DNA of 64,000 nt from Roseateles oligotrophus (GTDB lineage: Bacteria > Pseudomonadota > Gammaproteobacteria > Burkholderiales > Burkholderiaceae_C): positions 342,326-406,325 of the forward strand of contig NZ_JACHLP010000005.1 of the NCBI RefSeq assembly GCF_014204525.1, read 5' to 3'. Shown here in pieces: positions 1 to 8,713 of the stretch. Numbering within the stretch: position 1 is the first letter of the stretch; each line of letters opens with the position of its first letter. The notes below the pieces were generated by a model. It did no database searches and was not told the origin of the DNA. It saw only the letters and a program-made list of their open reading frames with translations. A program made the translations under genes and the position numbers.

Positions 1-920
1 CCCTCGGTCTGGCGCAGAAACGTCGCCTCGTCCCAGGCCCAGAGCTGCATCAGGCTGGCGGCGGCCAGTGCTGGCCTGACGTCGAAATCGGGCAGCAAAG
101 CCTTTTTCGCAAACTTGTTCCAGGGGCAGATCAGCTGGCAGTCGTCACAGCCATAGATGCGATTGCCCATCAGCGGCCGCAGCTCCAGCGGAATAGGGCC
201 CTCATGCTCGATGGTCAGATAGGACACGCAGCGCCGTGCATCCACCCGATAGGGCGCGACGATGGCCTGGGTGGGGCAGATGTCCAGGCAGGCGCGGCAC
301 TGGCCGCAATGCGCCGTGACGGGCTCGCTCAGCGGCAAGGGCAGGTCCAGATAGATTTCGCCCAGGAAGAACATCGAGCCGGCCTCGCGGTGCAGCGTCA
401 ACGTGTGCCTGCCGCGCCAGCCCAGGCCCGAGCGCGAGGCCAGCTCCACCTCCAGCACCGGGGCGGAATCGGTGAAGGCGCGGTAACCCAGCGGCCCGAC
501 GGCCTCGGCCAGGCGCTCGGCCAGTTTTTGCAAACGGGCGCGCAAGACCTTGTGATAGTCGCGGCCGCGGGCATAAATCGATAGCTGTGCGTGCTGCGGA
601 TTCTTCAGCCCGGCCCATTCAATCGCCTGCCAATCGCCGCTGCTGGCGCGTGGCAGATAGTCCATGCGCGCCGTCAGCACCCTGACGGTGCCAGGCACCA
701 GCTCGGCCGGCCGGGCACGCTTGAGGCCATGCGCCGCCATATAGTGCATGGAGCCGTGGAAACCAGCCTCCAGCCAGGCCAGCAAACCAGGCTCGGCGCG
801 GGACAAATCGATATCGGCCACGCCAATCTGTGAGAATCCCAACTCAAGCGCCCAAGCGCGCAACTGGTCCAGCAGGGCCAGGCCTTGGTCTTCCTTCAAT
901 TCCTTCGGAGCTTGCGTCAT
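1..920 (-). CDS. queG: Epoxyqueuosine reductase QueG (3' end cut off by the window)
   Basis: QueG reduces epoxyqueuosine to queuosine in tRNA, using cobalamin and two 4Fe-4S clusters in the cytoplasm. The reverse-strand reading starts MTQAPKELKEDQ at an ATG at 918-920. It contains the early YMAAHGLKRARP segment and the ferredoxin-like cysteine groups CGQCRACLDICPTQA and then YGCDDCQLICPWNKFA, which are typical of QueG. The frame stays open to base 1, so only the C-terminal end is missing. Its start codon directly abuts the TTG start of the divergent tsaE at 921, leaving no spacer, so each promoter must lie inside the neighbouring gene. The queG/tsaE head-to-head pair is common in Betaproteobacteria. 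Family assignment is firm. Confidence 0.93.
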   Translation of the reverse strand, partial: MTQAPKELKEDQGLALLDQLRAWALELGFSQIGVADIDLSRAEPGLLAWLEAGFHGSMHYMAAHGLKRARPAELVPGTVRVLTARMDYLPRASSGDWQAIEWAGLKNPQHAQLSIYARGRDYHKVLRARLQKLAERLAEAVGPLGYRAFTDSAPVLEVELASRSGLGWRGRHTLTLHREAGSMFFLGEIYLDLPLPLSEPVTAHCGQCRACLDICPTQAIVAPYRVDARRCVSYLTIEHEGPIPLELRPLMGNRIYGCDDCQLICPWNKFAKKALLPDFDVRPALAAASLMQLWAWDEATFLRQTE

Positions 921-1418
921 TTGCGCATTCTAGAAACCCGCGTTCTGCAGTGGCCCGATGAGGCCGCCACCCAGGCTTTTTGCGCAAGGCTGGCGCTCGT
1001 CCTGCAAACCCATCCCTCGCTGATGAATGCCAGCATCGAACTGCATGGCAGCCTGGGCGCCGGCAAGACCAGCTGGGTCCGCCATCTGCTGCGCGCCCTG
1101 GGCGTAGAGGGCCGCATCAAAAGCCCCAGCTACGCGGTGATGGAGAGTTATGAGCTGCCGCTGGGCCTCGTCAGCCATTTTGATTTCTACCGCTTTGACG
1201 ACCCGCGCGAGTGGGAGGACGCCGGCTTTCGCGATGTGTTCGCCGCCTCCGGCCTCAAGCTCAGCGAATGGCCCGAGAAGGCCGCGGGCATGCTGCCCAC
1301 GCCCGATCTGCAAATCTGGATAGCAACGCAGGCGGACGAGAGCCGCAGCGTCAAACTCGTGGCCGGCACCGAAGGGGGTGTCGCCTTGCTTCAAATTCTG
1401 GAAGGGGTCAGGTCTTGA
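921..1418 (+). CDS. tsaE: tRNA threonylcarbamoyladenosine biosynthesis ATPase TsaE
   Basis: TsaE is the P-loop ATPase that works with TsaB and TsaD to make the N6-threonylcarbamoyl modification on A37 of ANN-reading tRNAs. The protein is about 165 aa, normal for the family. It shows the Walker A loop GSLGAGKTS near residues 43-51, the SPSYAVMESYE switch region and the DFYRFDDPREWEDAGF segment typical of TsaE. I chose the TTG at 921 because it gives a family-like N-terminus (LRILETRVLQWPDEA) and does not overlap queG; an in-frame start at 885 would run into queG. The stop overlaps the TTG start of amiC, so the two are probably translationally coupled. The last bases lie inside a 14-bp motif shared with other places in the window. 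Confidence 0.92.
   Translation: MRILETRVLQWPDEAATQAFCARLALVLQTHPSLMNASIELHGSLGAGKTSWVRHLLRALGVEGRIKSPSYAVMESYELPLGLVSHFDFYRFDDPREWEDAGFRDVFAASGLKLSEWPEKAAGMLPTPDLQIWIATQADESRSVKLVAGTEGGVALLQILEGVRS
1404..1417 (+). repeat. REP-like 14-mer GGGGTCAGGTCTTG, copy 1
   Basis: An exact 14-bp word that recurs at 41122-41135 (same strand) and 23829-23842 (inverted). Here it spans the tsaE stop and supplies the TTG used as the amiC start. Its core CTGACCCC (on the other strand) is also found at 20424-20439. Similar words are frequent beside REP-associated tyrosine transposases; that link is from memory and not testable here. Confidence 0.5.
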
Positions 1419-3010
1419 CAGTCGAGCGCCGCTTGCCGCATCAGTTCAGATTGCAACGCCGCCAGGCCTTGCGCGCCATGGGCGCCCTGGCCCTGGTATT
1501 GAAAGCCCCCCAGGTCGTCGCCGCCCCGGCCCCCGTGGGCAAAAGCAGCAAGTCAGTGGGCGACGGCTCGGGCGCCTTGCAGCCCCTGCCTGCGCAGAAA
1601 AAACCCGCGGCCGCCGCAAGCCCGGCGCCAGCCCCGACGGCCCAGACCAATAGCAATATCGTCGCCGTGCGCGTCTGGCCGGCCGATGAATACACCCGGG
1701 TCACGCTGGAGTCCGACAAGCCCCTGGCCGCCCAGCACTTTCTGGTCGAGGGCCCGGACCGGCTGGTGATCGATATCGAGGGCCTGGAACTCAGCCCCGG
1801 CCTGCGCGAGCTGCTAGGCAAGGTGCATGCCGACGACCCCTTCATCGCCGGCGTGCGTGTGGGCCAGAACCGGCCCCGCGTGGTGCGCCTGGTGCTGGAC
1901 CTGAAGCAGCCGGTGGCGCCGCAGATCTTCACGCTGGCGCCGGTGGCGGCCTATCAGAACCGCCTGGTGTTCGACCTCTACCCCAAGGTCGAGGTCGACC
2001 CCTTGCTGACCCTGATCCGCGAGAAGGAAAAAGCCGAGACCGAGGCCGCCAAATCGGTGCAGGACGCGCTGGGCGAGATGATTGCCCGCATCGACAAGCC
2101 CGCCCTGCCAGCGACCTCCATGCCGCCGCCCGCCCGCAAACTGCCCGTGCCCGCGCCAGTGCCTATTCCACCAGCACCGGGCCCAGCCGCCGCCTCGGCG
2201 GTGCAGACCCCCGTGCCGCCGCCCCCACTCCCCCCGCTATCCCGCCCTGCCCCGACCCCATCCGAGGCCGGCCTGGCCCAGGCCAAGCTGGACCGCCTGA
2301 TCGTCATCGCCCTGGACCCCGGCCATGGCGGCGAAGACCCCGGCGCCATCGGCCCCAGCGGGCTGAAGGAAAAAGACGTGGTCTTGGCCGTGGCCCTGCA
2401 ATTGCGCGACCGGCTCAACAGCAACCCCAATATCCGCGTGATGATGACCCGCGACGCCGACTTCTTCGTGCCCCTGCACGAGCGGGTGCGCAAGGCGCGC
2501 CGGGTGCAGGCCGATCTGTTCGTCTCCATCCATGCCGATGCCTTCATCACCCCCAAGGCCCGCGGCGCCTCGGTGTTTGCGCTCAGCGACGGTGCGGCCA
2601 GCAGCCAGACCGCCCGCTGGATCGCCAACAAGGAAAACGCCGCCGACCTGGTGGGCGGGGTCAACAAGGACATCGCCGTCAAGGACGCCAATGTGCTCAA
2701 AGCCATGCTGGACATGAGCACCACGGCCCAGATCCGCGACAGCCTCAAGCTGGGCTCCGAGGTGCTGGGTCAGATCGGCCGCGTCGGCAATCTGCACAAG
2801 CGCGGCGTGGAGCAGGCCGGCTTTGCCGTGCTCAAGGCTCCCGACGTGCCCTCCATCCTGGTGGAAACAGCCTTCATCTCCAACCCCGAGGAAGAAGCCA
2901 AGCTGCGCGACCCTGACTACCAGGCCAAGCTGGTCGCCGCACTCGCCACCGGGATTGCGCGTTACTTCGCCAAGAACCCGCCGTTGGCGAGGCATAGGCC
3001 GCTGTCTTGA
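1415..3010 (+). CDS. amiC: N-acetylmuramoyl-L-alanine amidase AmiC (AMIN + Amidase_3)
   Basis: This periplasmic zinc amidase cuts peptide side chains from peptidoglycan during daughter-cell separation. The protein is about 531 aa. Near the N-terminus a twin-arginine-like RLQRRQALRAMG precedes a hydrophobic stretch, consistent with Tat export as in E. coli AmiC. An AMIN domain (about residues 83-195) targets the septum. A long Pro/Ala-rich linker follows, then the catalytic domain from about residue 295. Zinc ligands are seen in DPGHGGEDPGA (His near 304), GLKEKDV (Glu), SIHADAF (His) and the catalytic Glu in ILVETAFISNPEEE. The start is TTG at 1415, overlapping the tsaE stop; an ATG at 1478 is possible but would lose the RR motif. 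Confidence 0.93.
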   Translation: MTVERRLPHQFRLQRRQALRAMGALALVLKAPQVVAAPAPVGKSSKSVGDGSGALQPLPAQKKPAAAASPAPAPTAQTNSNIVAVRVWPADEYTRVTLESDKPLAAQHFLVEGPDRLVIDIEGLELSPGLRELLGKVHADDPFIAGVRVGQNRPRVVRLVLDLKQPVAPQIFTLAPVAAYQNRLVFDLYPKVEVDPLLTLIREKEKAETEAAKSVQDALGEMIARIDKPALPATSMPPPARKLPVPAPVPIPPAPGPAAASAVQTPVPPPPLPPLSRPAPTPSEAGLAQAKLDRLIVIALDPGHGGEDPGAIGPSGLKEKDVVLAVALQLRDRLNSNPNIRVMMTRDADFFVPLHERVRKARRVQADLFVSIHADAFITPKARGASVFALSDGAASSQTARWIANKENAADLVGGVNKDIAVKDANVLKAMLDMSTTAQIRDSLKLGSEVLGQIGRVGNLHKRGVEQAGFAVLKAPDVPSILVETAFISNPEEEAKLRDPDYQAKLVAALATGIARYFAKNPPLARHRPLS

Positions 3011-3057
3011 GCCGGGGCGCTTGGCGTACTGCGGGAAGTCCCCTGCCTTTGCGGCCA

Positions 3058-4128
3058 TCACGGCAAACCGCCTTGCGGTGATGGCAGCAAGGCCAGCGAA
3101 TCCAGTGGGCTGCGCACAGCTGCGCCGCCGAGTTTCAAGACATGCGTGTAAATCATGGTGGTTGCGAGGTCGGCATGCCCCAGCAACTCTTGAACTGTTC
3201 GAATGTCACTGCCGTTTTGTAGCAAATGAGTGGCAAAACAATGCCGCAGCGTGTGGGGTGTAGCGGGCTTGGCAATGCCGGCGCGCCCCAATGCTCGCTT
3301 GAACGCCCGCTGAAAAGTTTGGTCATACAGATGATGGCGCCGGATCACGCCGCTGCGCGGGTCCGTGGACAAATGATCTTGCGGAAAGAGCCAGAACCAG
3401 GCCCAAGACTGACCTGCGCGAGGGTATTTGTGCTCCAAGGCATGCGGCATCTCGACACCCGCCTGACTCGTCTCAATGTCTGCCGCCCAAACCAAGCGGC
3501 ATCGCCCCAATTGGGACCGCAGATCCGCATGCAAGGATTGCGGCAGCATTACAACGCGGTCCTTGCCGCCCTTCCCCACCCGCACGATCAGCGCCTGATG
3601 AGCGAAGTCAACATCCTTGACTCGCAACTGCAGCGCTTCGGAGATGCGCAAGCCGGTGCCATATAGCAGCCTGCCTAAAAGCGACGCGTCGCCCTCAAGA
3701 TGGGGAAAAATTGCGGCAACCTCCTCCTGCGACAGCACAACCGGCAAACGCCGTGGCGCCTGTGGCCGCCCGATGTCCGTCATCCAAGGCAAGTCATGGC
3801 CCAGCACCTTGCCGTAAAGAAATAGCAAGGCCGACAGGGCTTGCCGGTGGCTGGAAGGTGCCAAGCCCCGGTCAGCCGCCAGGTAGGACAAAAACGCTTC
3901 CACCTCTGGCCCGCCCATCTCTGCCGGATGGCGCAAACCATGCCAGCGCACAAAAGCTCGATACCAAAACACATAGGCCTCCTCGGTGCGCAGGCTGTAA
4001 TGCAGGTAGCGAATGCGCTCGCGGAGCTGATCCAACAACTTGACCGACTGCAAGGCAGGTAGGGCCACTGAGCCTCGCGGACGCAGGGTGTTGCGGTTGG
4101 AAGAAGTGCCGGCCGGGTGTGGCAACAT
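3058..4128 (-). CDS. intI: Integron integrase IntI
   Basis: This tyrosine recombinase inserts and excises integron gene cassettes at attI and attC sites. The protein is 356 aa. The N-terminal SAM-like domain ([22 protein letters not shown]) is followed by the catalytic domain with [10 protein letters not shown] (first Arg), [15 protein letters not shown] (His-x-x-Arg) and [16 protein letters not shown] (His and nucleophile Tyr). The IntI-specific insertion, absent from ordinary XerC/D, is clear: [20 protein letters not shown]. All catalytic residues are present, so it looks functional. The start ATG at 4128 has a strong AGGAGG six bases upstream. Transcription runs away from the cassettes, as usual, and the promoter is overlapped by a LexA box (separate entries). 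Confidence 0.95.
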   Translation of the reverse strand: MLPHPAGTSSNRNTLRPRGSVALPALQSVKLLDQLRERIRYLHYSLRTEEAYVFWYRAFVRWHGLRHPAEMGGPEVEAFLSYLAADRGLAPSSHRQALSALLFLYGKVLGHDLPWMTDIGRPQAPRRLPVVLSQEEVAAIFPHLEGDASLLGRLLYGTGLRISEALQLRVKDVDFAHQALIVRVGKGGKDRVVMLPQSLHADLRSQLGRCRLVWAADIETSQAGVEMPHALEHKYPRAGQSWAWFWLFPQDHLSTDPRSGVIRRHHLYDQTFQRAFKRALGRAGIAKPATPHTLRHCFATHLLQNGSDIRTVQELLGHADLATTMIYTHVLKLGGAAVRSPLDSLALLPSPQGGLP

Positions 4129-4191
4129 AGAGCCTCCTGAGCCCCGGCAAGACGCAGAAGTCGATGTAACAAGCTGCCGGGTTTGGCAGCA

Positions 4192-4220
4192 AATTTAATA
4201 CTGTATGGAAATACAGTCAA
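4192..4220 (-). promoter_or_regulatory. intI promoter
   Basis: Reading on the minus strand, TTGACT (4220-4215) is followed after exactly 17 bases by TAAATT (4197-4192), a good sigma-70 promoter. It lies about 65 bases upstream of the intI ATG. The LexA box fills the spacer. Confidence 0.75.
4201..4216. promoter_or_regulatory. LexA (SOS) box of the integron integrase
   Basis: CTGTATGGAAATACAG is an exact CTGT-N8-ACAG palindrome matching the proteobacterial LexA consensus. It sits between the -35 and -10 of the intI promoter, where LexA would block RNA polymerase. SOS control of intI is known for many integrons, so cassette shuffling here is probably induced by DNA damage. Confidence 0.88.
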
Positions 4221-4260
4221 GCGAGCGAAACGCCCTATGCACCAGGCACTTAAAGTCCGA

Positions 4261-4331
4261 TCCGCGTCCGATGGTAGGGCGCACGCTCCGATGGTAGGGC
4301 GCATGGGTTGTCGCCCTACAACACGTTAGGT
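4261..4331 (+). other. attI recombination site
   Basis: The site lies between intI and the first cassette. Two 17-bp direct repeats TCCGATGGTAGGGCGCA occur at 4267-4283 and 4287-4303, 20 bases apart. An inverted partial copy (CGCCCTAC) starts near 4312. The core GTTAGGT is at 4325-4331, matching GTTRRRY; insertion would occur between G4325 and T4326. The repeats probably act as IntI binding sites like DR1 and DR2 of attI1. Confidence 0.75.
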
Positions 4332-4343
4332 ATCAAGGACAAC

Positions 4344-4796
4344 ATGGCCAAGTACGACGATGCCAGCTGGCACTACGGCGGAAACTTCCCGCAGGGGCAA
4401 CCTGATGAGCATGGCGGTACGCACATTGCGCTTTTCTTGAAGTGGTGCTTTTCCAAGGGATGGGCAGGCCATCTTCACCTTGACGAAGAACCAAGCGCCG
4501 TGGAAGCAGTGATTTCTGGGGCGATGCCGGCGACAGAGTTCTTCTTCAGGTATTGCGACGGCAAGCTTACTGACGAATCATTTAACGATGCCGGCAATGC
4601 ATTCGCGGAGCGCTACTACGGCGACGACGGTCTGTACTTGAGTGACTACGCAGAAGGTTTCGAGTCACTGATGTACGTGGCTCCAGAATCTTCACATGAC
4701 TTTTCAAAGTTCTCGGCCATTTTGGACTCACGCCTCGCGAGCGGCATCCTGACCAAGAGCCAGGCCAAAGCAAGGCCGTGGTGGAGGGGCTGGTGA
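4344..4796 (+). CDS. Integron cassette 1 protein, unknown function
   Basis: The protein is 150 aa, soluble and acidic, beginning MAKYDDASWHYGGNFPQG. I do not recognise a functional domain. The sequence has the pattern (GGTHIALFLKWCFSKGWAG) seen in small conserved cassette-borne proteins often found alone, and no signal peptide or membrane segment is visible. The ATG at 4344 is preceded by AAGGA at a good distance and lies 13 bases after the attI core. The stop is two bases before the attC of this cassette. The gene fills the cassette, so expression depends on a promoter in or upstream of attI. Its lower GC third positions fit acquisition from elsewhere. Confidence 0.75.
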   Translation: MAKYDDASWHYGGNFPQGQPDEHGGTHIALFLKWCFSKGWAGHLHLDEEPSAVEAVISGAMPATEFFFRYCDGKLTDESFNDAGNAFAERYYGDDGLYLSDYAEGFESLMYVAPESSHDFSKFSAILDSRLASGILTKSQAKARPWWRGW

Positions 4797-4797
4797 T

Positions 4798-4866
4798 ACC
4801 TAACCAGTCGCTCGAGCCGACTCGCGTCGGCAAGCCGCCGCTCGCGGCTCAGCTTCAACGTTGAAC
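4798..4866 (+). other. attC site of cassette 1
   Basis: A 69-bp site bounded by ACCTAAC (R'', RYYYAAC consensus) at 4798-4804 and GTTGAAC (R', GTTRRRY) at 4860-4866. Imperfect dyads such as GCCGACTCGCGTCGGC lie between them. Position, length and boundaries all fit an integron attC. Confidence 0.85.
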
Positions 4867-4886
4867 AGCATCGTCACGGCACTGCC

Positions 4887-5504
4887 ATGCAATCGATCGT
4901 CCAGGAAATCGCTAGTGCCGCCGAGCGGCTGTGCCTTGATCGTTCTGCGGTTGTCGTTCTTGCGCAAGAAGACAGTGAGCGCATCTACTGGTCTGCGCTC
5001 CAACGGTTCGTCGGGCCCGAAGACCGACGATGGTGGTGGGAGGCATTCCGCGAGCCTGGAGTTTCGCTGACCTTCGTTGATGGGGATGGTTGGCGCAAGT
5101 TGCCGAGCATTGTCCCGAGCGCGTCAGACCCTGTATGGTTCATCGCTGAAGACGATCAATTGCCCCAATATCCGGTGTTCGAAATGTCAGCGGAGGTCGC
5201 TGCAAAAATCATCGGCGAGTGCTATGGTTTCGAGTACTACCTTGTCGCGAAGGATCTGAGTTGGCTGGTTTGCGAAACGCATCACAACGTCGTCTGTGCC
5301 ATCGGCGCTGCCGTGGAGGGCAGGCTGCTTGAGCATGCGGTTCAACCCTTCGCTCCAGCGGACGGCTTCGCCGTCCGCCGAGCTTGCACGTTAGGTGTCT
5401 TGAATGCTCGTCGTCCAGGTCGTCGAAATCCTCTGGTCCAAGGCCAGCCGCGGCGCACCGGAGTCGACTACACGCGCTCAGCTCCCGCGAGCCTTCGCTG
5501 TTGA
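4887..5504 (+). CDS. Integron cassette 2 protein, unknown function (reads through attC)
   Basis: The reading frame starts at ATG 4887 (MQSIVQEIASAAERL), 20 bases after the attC of cassette 1. The first ~150 residues form the conserved part, with RRWWWEAF, PVWFIAEDDQLPQYPVFE, GECYGFEYYLVAKDLSWLVCE and HHNVV. This resembles a small family frequent in cassettes and near toxin-antitoxin loci (possibly DUF6756), but I am not certain. There is no stop before attC2 at 5340-5396, so the frame runs through the recombination site and about 36 codons into cassette 3, giving a 205-aa hybrid. The native protein probably ended near the attC, and the tail after about residue 150 is likely non-native. Confidence 0.65.
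   Translation: MQSIVQEIASAAERLCLDRSAVVVLAQEDSERIYWSALQRFVGPEDRRWWWEAFREPGVSLTFVDGDGWRKLPSIVPSASDPVWFIAEDDQLPQYPVFEMSAEVAAKIIGECYGFEYYLVAKDLSWLVCETHHNVVCAIGAAVEGRLLEHAVQPFAPADGFAVRRACTLGVLNARRPGRRNPLVQGQPRRTGVDYTRSAPASLRC
5340..5396 (+). other. attC site of cassette 2
   Basis: A 57-bp site from GTTCAAC (R'') at 5340-5346 to GTTAGGT (R') at 5390-5396. In the middle is a perfect 9-bp hairpin GCGGACGGC-TTC-GCCGTCCGC, the folded structure IntI recognises in the bottom strand. Confidence 0.88.
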
Positions 5505-5868
5505 GCTGCTGGATGCCCAATATGTCTTTCACCATGTCCGTATGGCAGAGTGGGAAAGCTTCAGTCCTCGCCGTGTCAAGTCTGAGTCGAAGGCGTCGCC
5601 CCCACGGGTCGAAGGCGGCCTTGCCATTCGCTCAGCCGAGTCAGGAGCCTTTCGTCTTGGGTTAGTTGGGAACCCTTCTGGTGGTCAGCCACATCGCCAT
5701 CCGGTCAGTGAGGCCCTCACTCTTGCGCCGGGGGAGTTCGCCCGTCTCGTTATCAATGGGCGCCATACTTCGTATTCAGGTCAGTGGTACAGCGAATACA
5801 TCTACAACGTAGCCAGCGGCACCTCTGTGCCAGCTGATCGCTTTCTCTGCGAGCCACCTACACATGAG
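5404..5868 (+). pseudogene. Integron cassette 3 gene, truncated by IS3
   Basis: An open frame from ATG 5404 (MLVVQVVEILWSKASRG) begins seven bases after the attC2 core and runs 155 codons to the IS end at 5868. Beyond that point the frame continues inside the IS antisense sequence and is not meaningful. No known domain is recognised. The segment LAPGEFARLVINGRHTSYSGQWYSEY looks like folded protein and gives the best evidence that it codes. Its 3' end and most of the cassette attC have been lost or displaced by the insertion, so I call it broken. Confidence 0.5.
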
Positions 5869-5876
5869 TGTGCTGG

Positions 5877-7084
<1,208 letters not shown>

Positions 7085-7118
7085 CTATCGAGGTGTCCGG
7101 GGAAATTAGACCAGCACA

Positions 7119-7170
7119 TTTCCGCTTCGCGCGACCAGCCGGTTTCGGCCGCTCAGCTCAAACGTTGAAG
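7119..7170 (+). other. Remnant of an attC site beside the IS
   Basis: Directly right of the IS is GGCCGCTCAGCTCAAACGTTGAAG, closely like the right half of attC1. The R' box reads GTTGAAG, one base off GTTRRRY. The left half is missing, so this is probably the surviving end of the cassette 3 attC. Confidence 0.55.
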
Positions 7171-7175
7171 CTGTA

Positions 7176-7217
7176 AAATAACCTCCCAATCGGGTCAGCC
7201 CCGATTCATTGTTAGGC
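7176..7217 (+). other. Possible degenerate attC
   Basis: GTTAGGC (7211-7217) fits the R' box. AATCGGG (7188-7194) and CCCCGATT (7199-7206) form a stem across a TCAG loop. The opposite box is only AAATAAC, a weak fit to RYYYAAC. It may mark the end of a short decayed cassette. Confidence 0.35.
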
Positions 7218-7258
7218 CCCCGACGCATCAAATCCACCCACGCGTTGAGGAGGCCACA

Positions 7259-7558
7259 ATGCCACGCTACAAACCCAGTGATTGCCACGCGCTGATGCTG
7301 CCGGTGGTGCTGTCGGGGCAGATCGTGCCGGGCAGCTTCGCCTTTGCGTTGAACTACCTGATCGATCACGAGTTGGACTTGAACGCCTTGGATGCGCGCT
7401 TCAAGAACGACGAGGTGGGGGGCCAGCGCCTATGACCCGCGTGTGATGCTCAAGATTGTCTTGCTGGCCTACAGCCAAGGCTTGATCTCCAGCCGAAGCA
7501 TCGCTGCCGCCTGCACGCGCAACGTCCAGTTCATCGCCCTCAGTGGCGACAGCCAGCC
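7259..7558 (+). pseudogene. IS1182-type transposase, N-terminal fragment with frameshift
   Basis: From ATG 7259 the frame reads MPRYKPSDCHALMLPVVL and continues through SFAFALNYLIDHELDLNALDARFKNDEVG. After a frame change it reads AYDPRVMLKIVLLAYSQGLISSRSIAAACTRNVQFIALSGDSQP. Together this is the N-terminal domain of IS1182/ISNCY-type transposases. The break lies in a run of six G (7417-7422); removing one G restores GASAYDPR. The rest of the transposase is absent, and the fragment joins an antitoxin-like fragment near 7558. A good Shine-Dalgarno (GAGGAGG) still precedes the ATG. Confidence 0.75.
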
Positions 7559-7747
7559 CAGTACACCGATGAGCCGCTGGGCGAGGTCAAGGTTGTCAGC
7601 GATTTTCTCCCCCCCTCCCGAGCAACTGGCTTTTCGTCAAGAGGGGGTCAAGGTCACGCTGGTCCTGAGCAAGAAAAGCGTCGAGCTCTTCAAGTCCGAG
7701 GCGGCAAAACACAACACCCAATATCAGCGCATGATCCGCCGCCTTGT
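7559..7747 (+). pseudogene. CopG/BrnA-like antitoxin fragment with frameshift
   Basis: One frame reads QYTDEPLGEVKVVSDFLPP and the next reads PPEQLAFRQEGVKVTLVLSKK followed by SVELFKSEAAKHNTQYQRMIRRLVDL. Joined, this matches the small ribbon-helix-helix antitoxins that often pair with BrnT-like toxins. The break is in a run of seven C (7609-7615); six would give DFLPPPEQ. There is no start codon (the 5' end is fused to transposase remnant) and the C-terminus diverges after VDL. No BrnT toxin is nearby. It is a relic rather than a working gene unless the C-run count is an assembly error. Confidence 0.65.
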
Positions 7748-7882
7748 GGATTTACGACACAGCGCCTGCTTCCCGGTCAGCGCGAACCGCCCGCAAACGG
7801 GTTCCCGGGTGACTTTTGCTCAAGCTGAGTCAGGCCTGCAAGACGAGGCCGGGCCCGCTGTTTTGAAGACTGAACAATCGCG

Positions 7883-8713
7883 TCAGGAGAAAGAGCGCCA
7901 AAGCTGTGTGTCAACAAACCAGGGATTGAGCCGGCTGGTGTGAAGCGTGACGGTGACTCCGTCTGGCAAGTCTTCAACCTCGACCAGCAGCTTGTGCTTG
8001 GAGCCCGAGTTGTCAAAGATGTAGGCACGGTGGGCGACCTCGCAAGCTTCCGTCATCAACTGGATCGATTCACGATAGCGCTTCCTGACCTTCTCTTCCG
8101 GGACGGGATGGCCGCCCAGCATGACCCGGCGCTGCACACGGTCCAAGTTGATCTCCGGGTCGTCCGTGGCCACAAAGTAGAGATAGACGCGGTAACCTCG
8201 TTCCCTCGCTTCTCGCATGAAATCAATCTTGTCCCGGGAGGACATCACCGTCTCGAAGGTGAAGGTTTTCCCCTCGTCCAGCAACTCTCGGCGAATGGCA
8301 TCCGCCAGCACCGAGGCCAGGTAGGAGTCAAATGGGCCCGGCAGCCTCAGGGTCAGCGAGCTGTCGACGCTCATGGTCCCGAGCAGTGAATGCAGCCCCA
8401 GCCCTTCGGCGAACTTGGATTGCCGGATGTATTTTTCGAGCCGACGCCGCACAACCACAGGTTTTGCCTTGATACCGAGCTTCGCCAAACTCAGCTCACC
8501 CGCTGAGCTTCTTAGCGCACGTTCGATTTCATCCGCGTTGACGAAGGCACCCAGCCACTCTGGCTTGAGTTCACCCTGAATGGTGCTTTTCCCCGATCCA
8601 TTGGGGCCGGCCAGCACCCGCAGCCGTGGCCGGGCGGCCTGGGCAGGTTTGACAGGCTTTGCGTCGGCCGGATCGTCGTCAGACGCCTGACTTTGCACGC
8701 TTGAGAACGGCAC
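7883..8713 (-). CDS. Zeta-toxin-like P-loop kinase
   Basis: A 276-aa protein with Walker A GPNGSGKST at residues 36-44, then NADEIERALRS, GKTFTFETVMSSRDKIDFMREARERGYRVYLYFVATDDPEINLDRVQRRV and EEKVRKRYRESIQLM. This order matches the zeta-toxin/UNAG-kinase branch of P-loop kinases. Zeta toxins phosphorylate UDP-N-acetylglucosamine and poison cell-wall synthesis; chromosomal relatives like this are often annotated as zeta toxin family but are mostly untested. The gene overlaps the end of a small upstream gene by 35 bases, the arrangement of a toxin-antitoxin pair. There is no classic epsilon antitoxin. The substrate is unproven. Confidence 0.82.
   Translation of the reverse strand: MPFSSVQSQASDDDPADAKPVKPAQAARPRLRVLAGPNGSGKSTIQGELKPEWLGAFVNADEIERALRSSAGELSLAKLGIKAKPVVVRRRLEKYIRQSKFAEGLGLHSLLGTMSVDSSLTLRLPGPFDSYLASVLADAIRRELLDEGKTFTFETVMSSRDKIDFMREARERGYRVYLYFVATDDPEINLDRVQRRVMLGGHPVPEEKVRKRYRESIQLMTEACEVAHRAYIFDNSGSKHKLLVEVEDLPDGVTVTLHTSRLNPWFVDTQLWRSFS

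Noticed and set aside
1211-1414. An upstream extension of amiC reading through tsaE
   Set aside because: It would overlap tsaE by 200 bases and put the twin-arginine signal in the middle of the protein.
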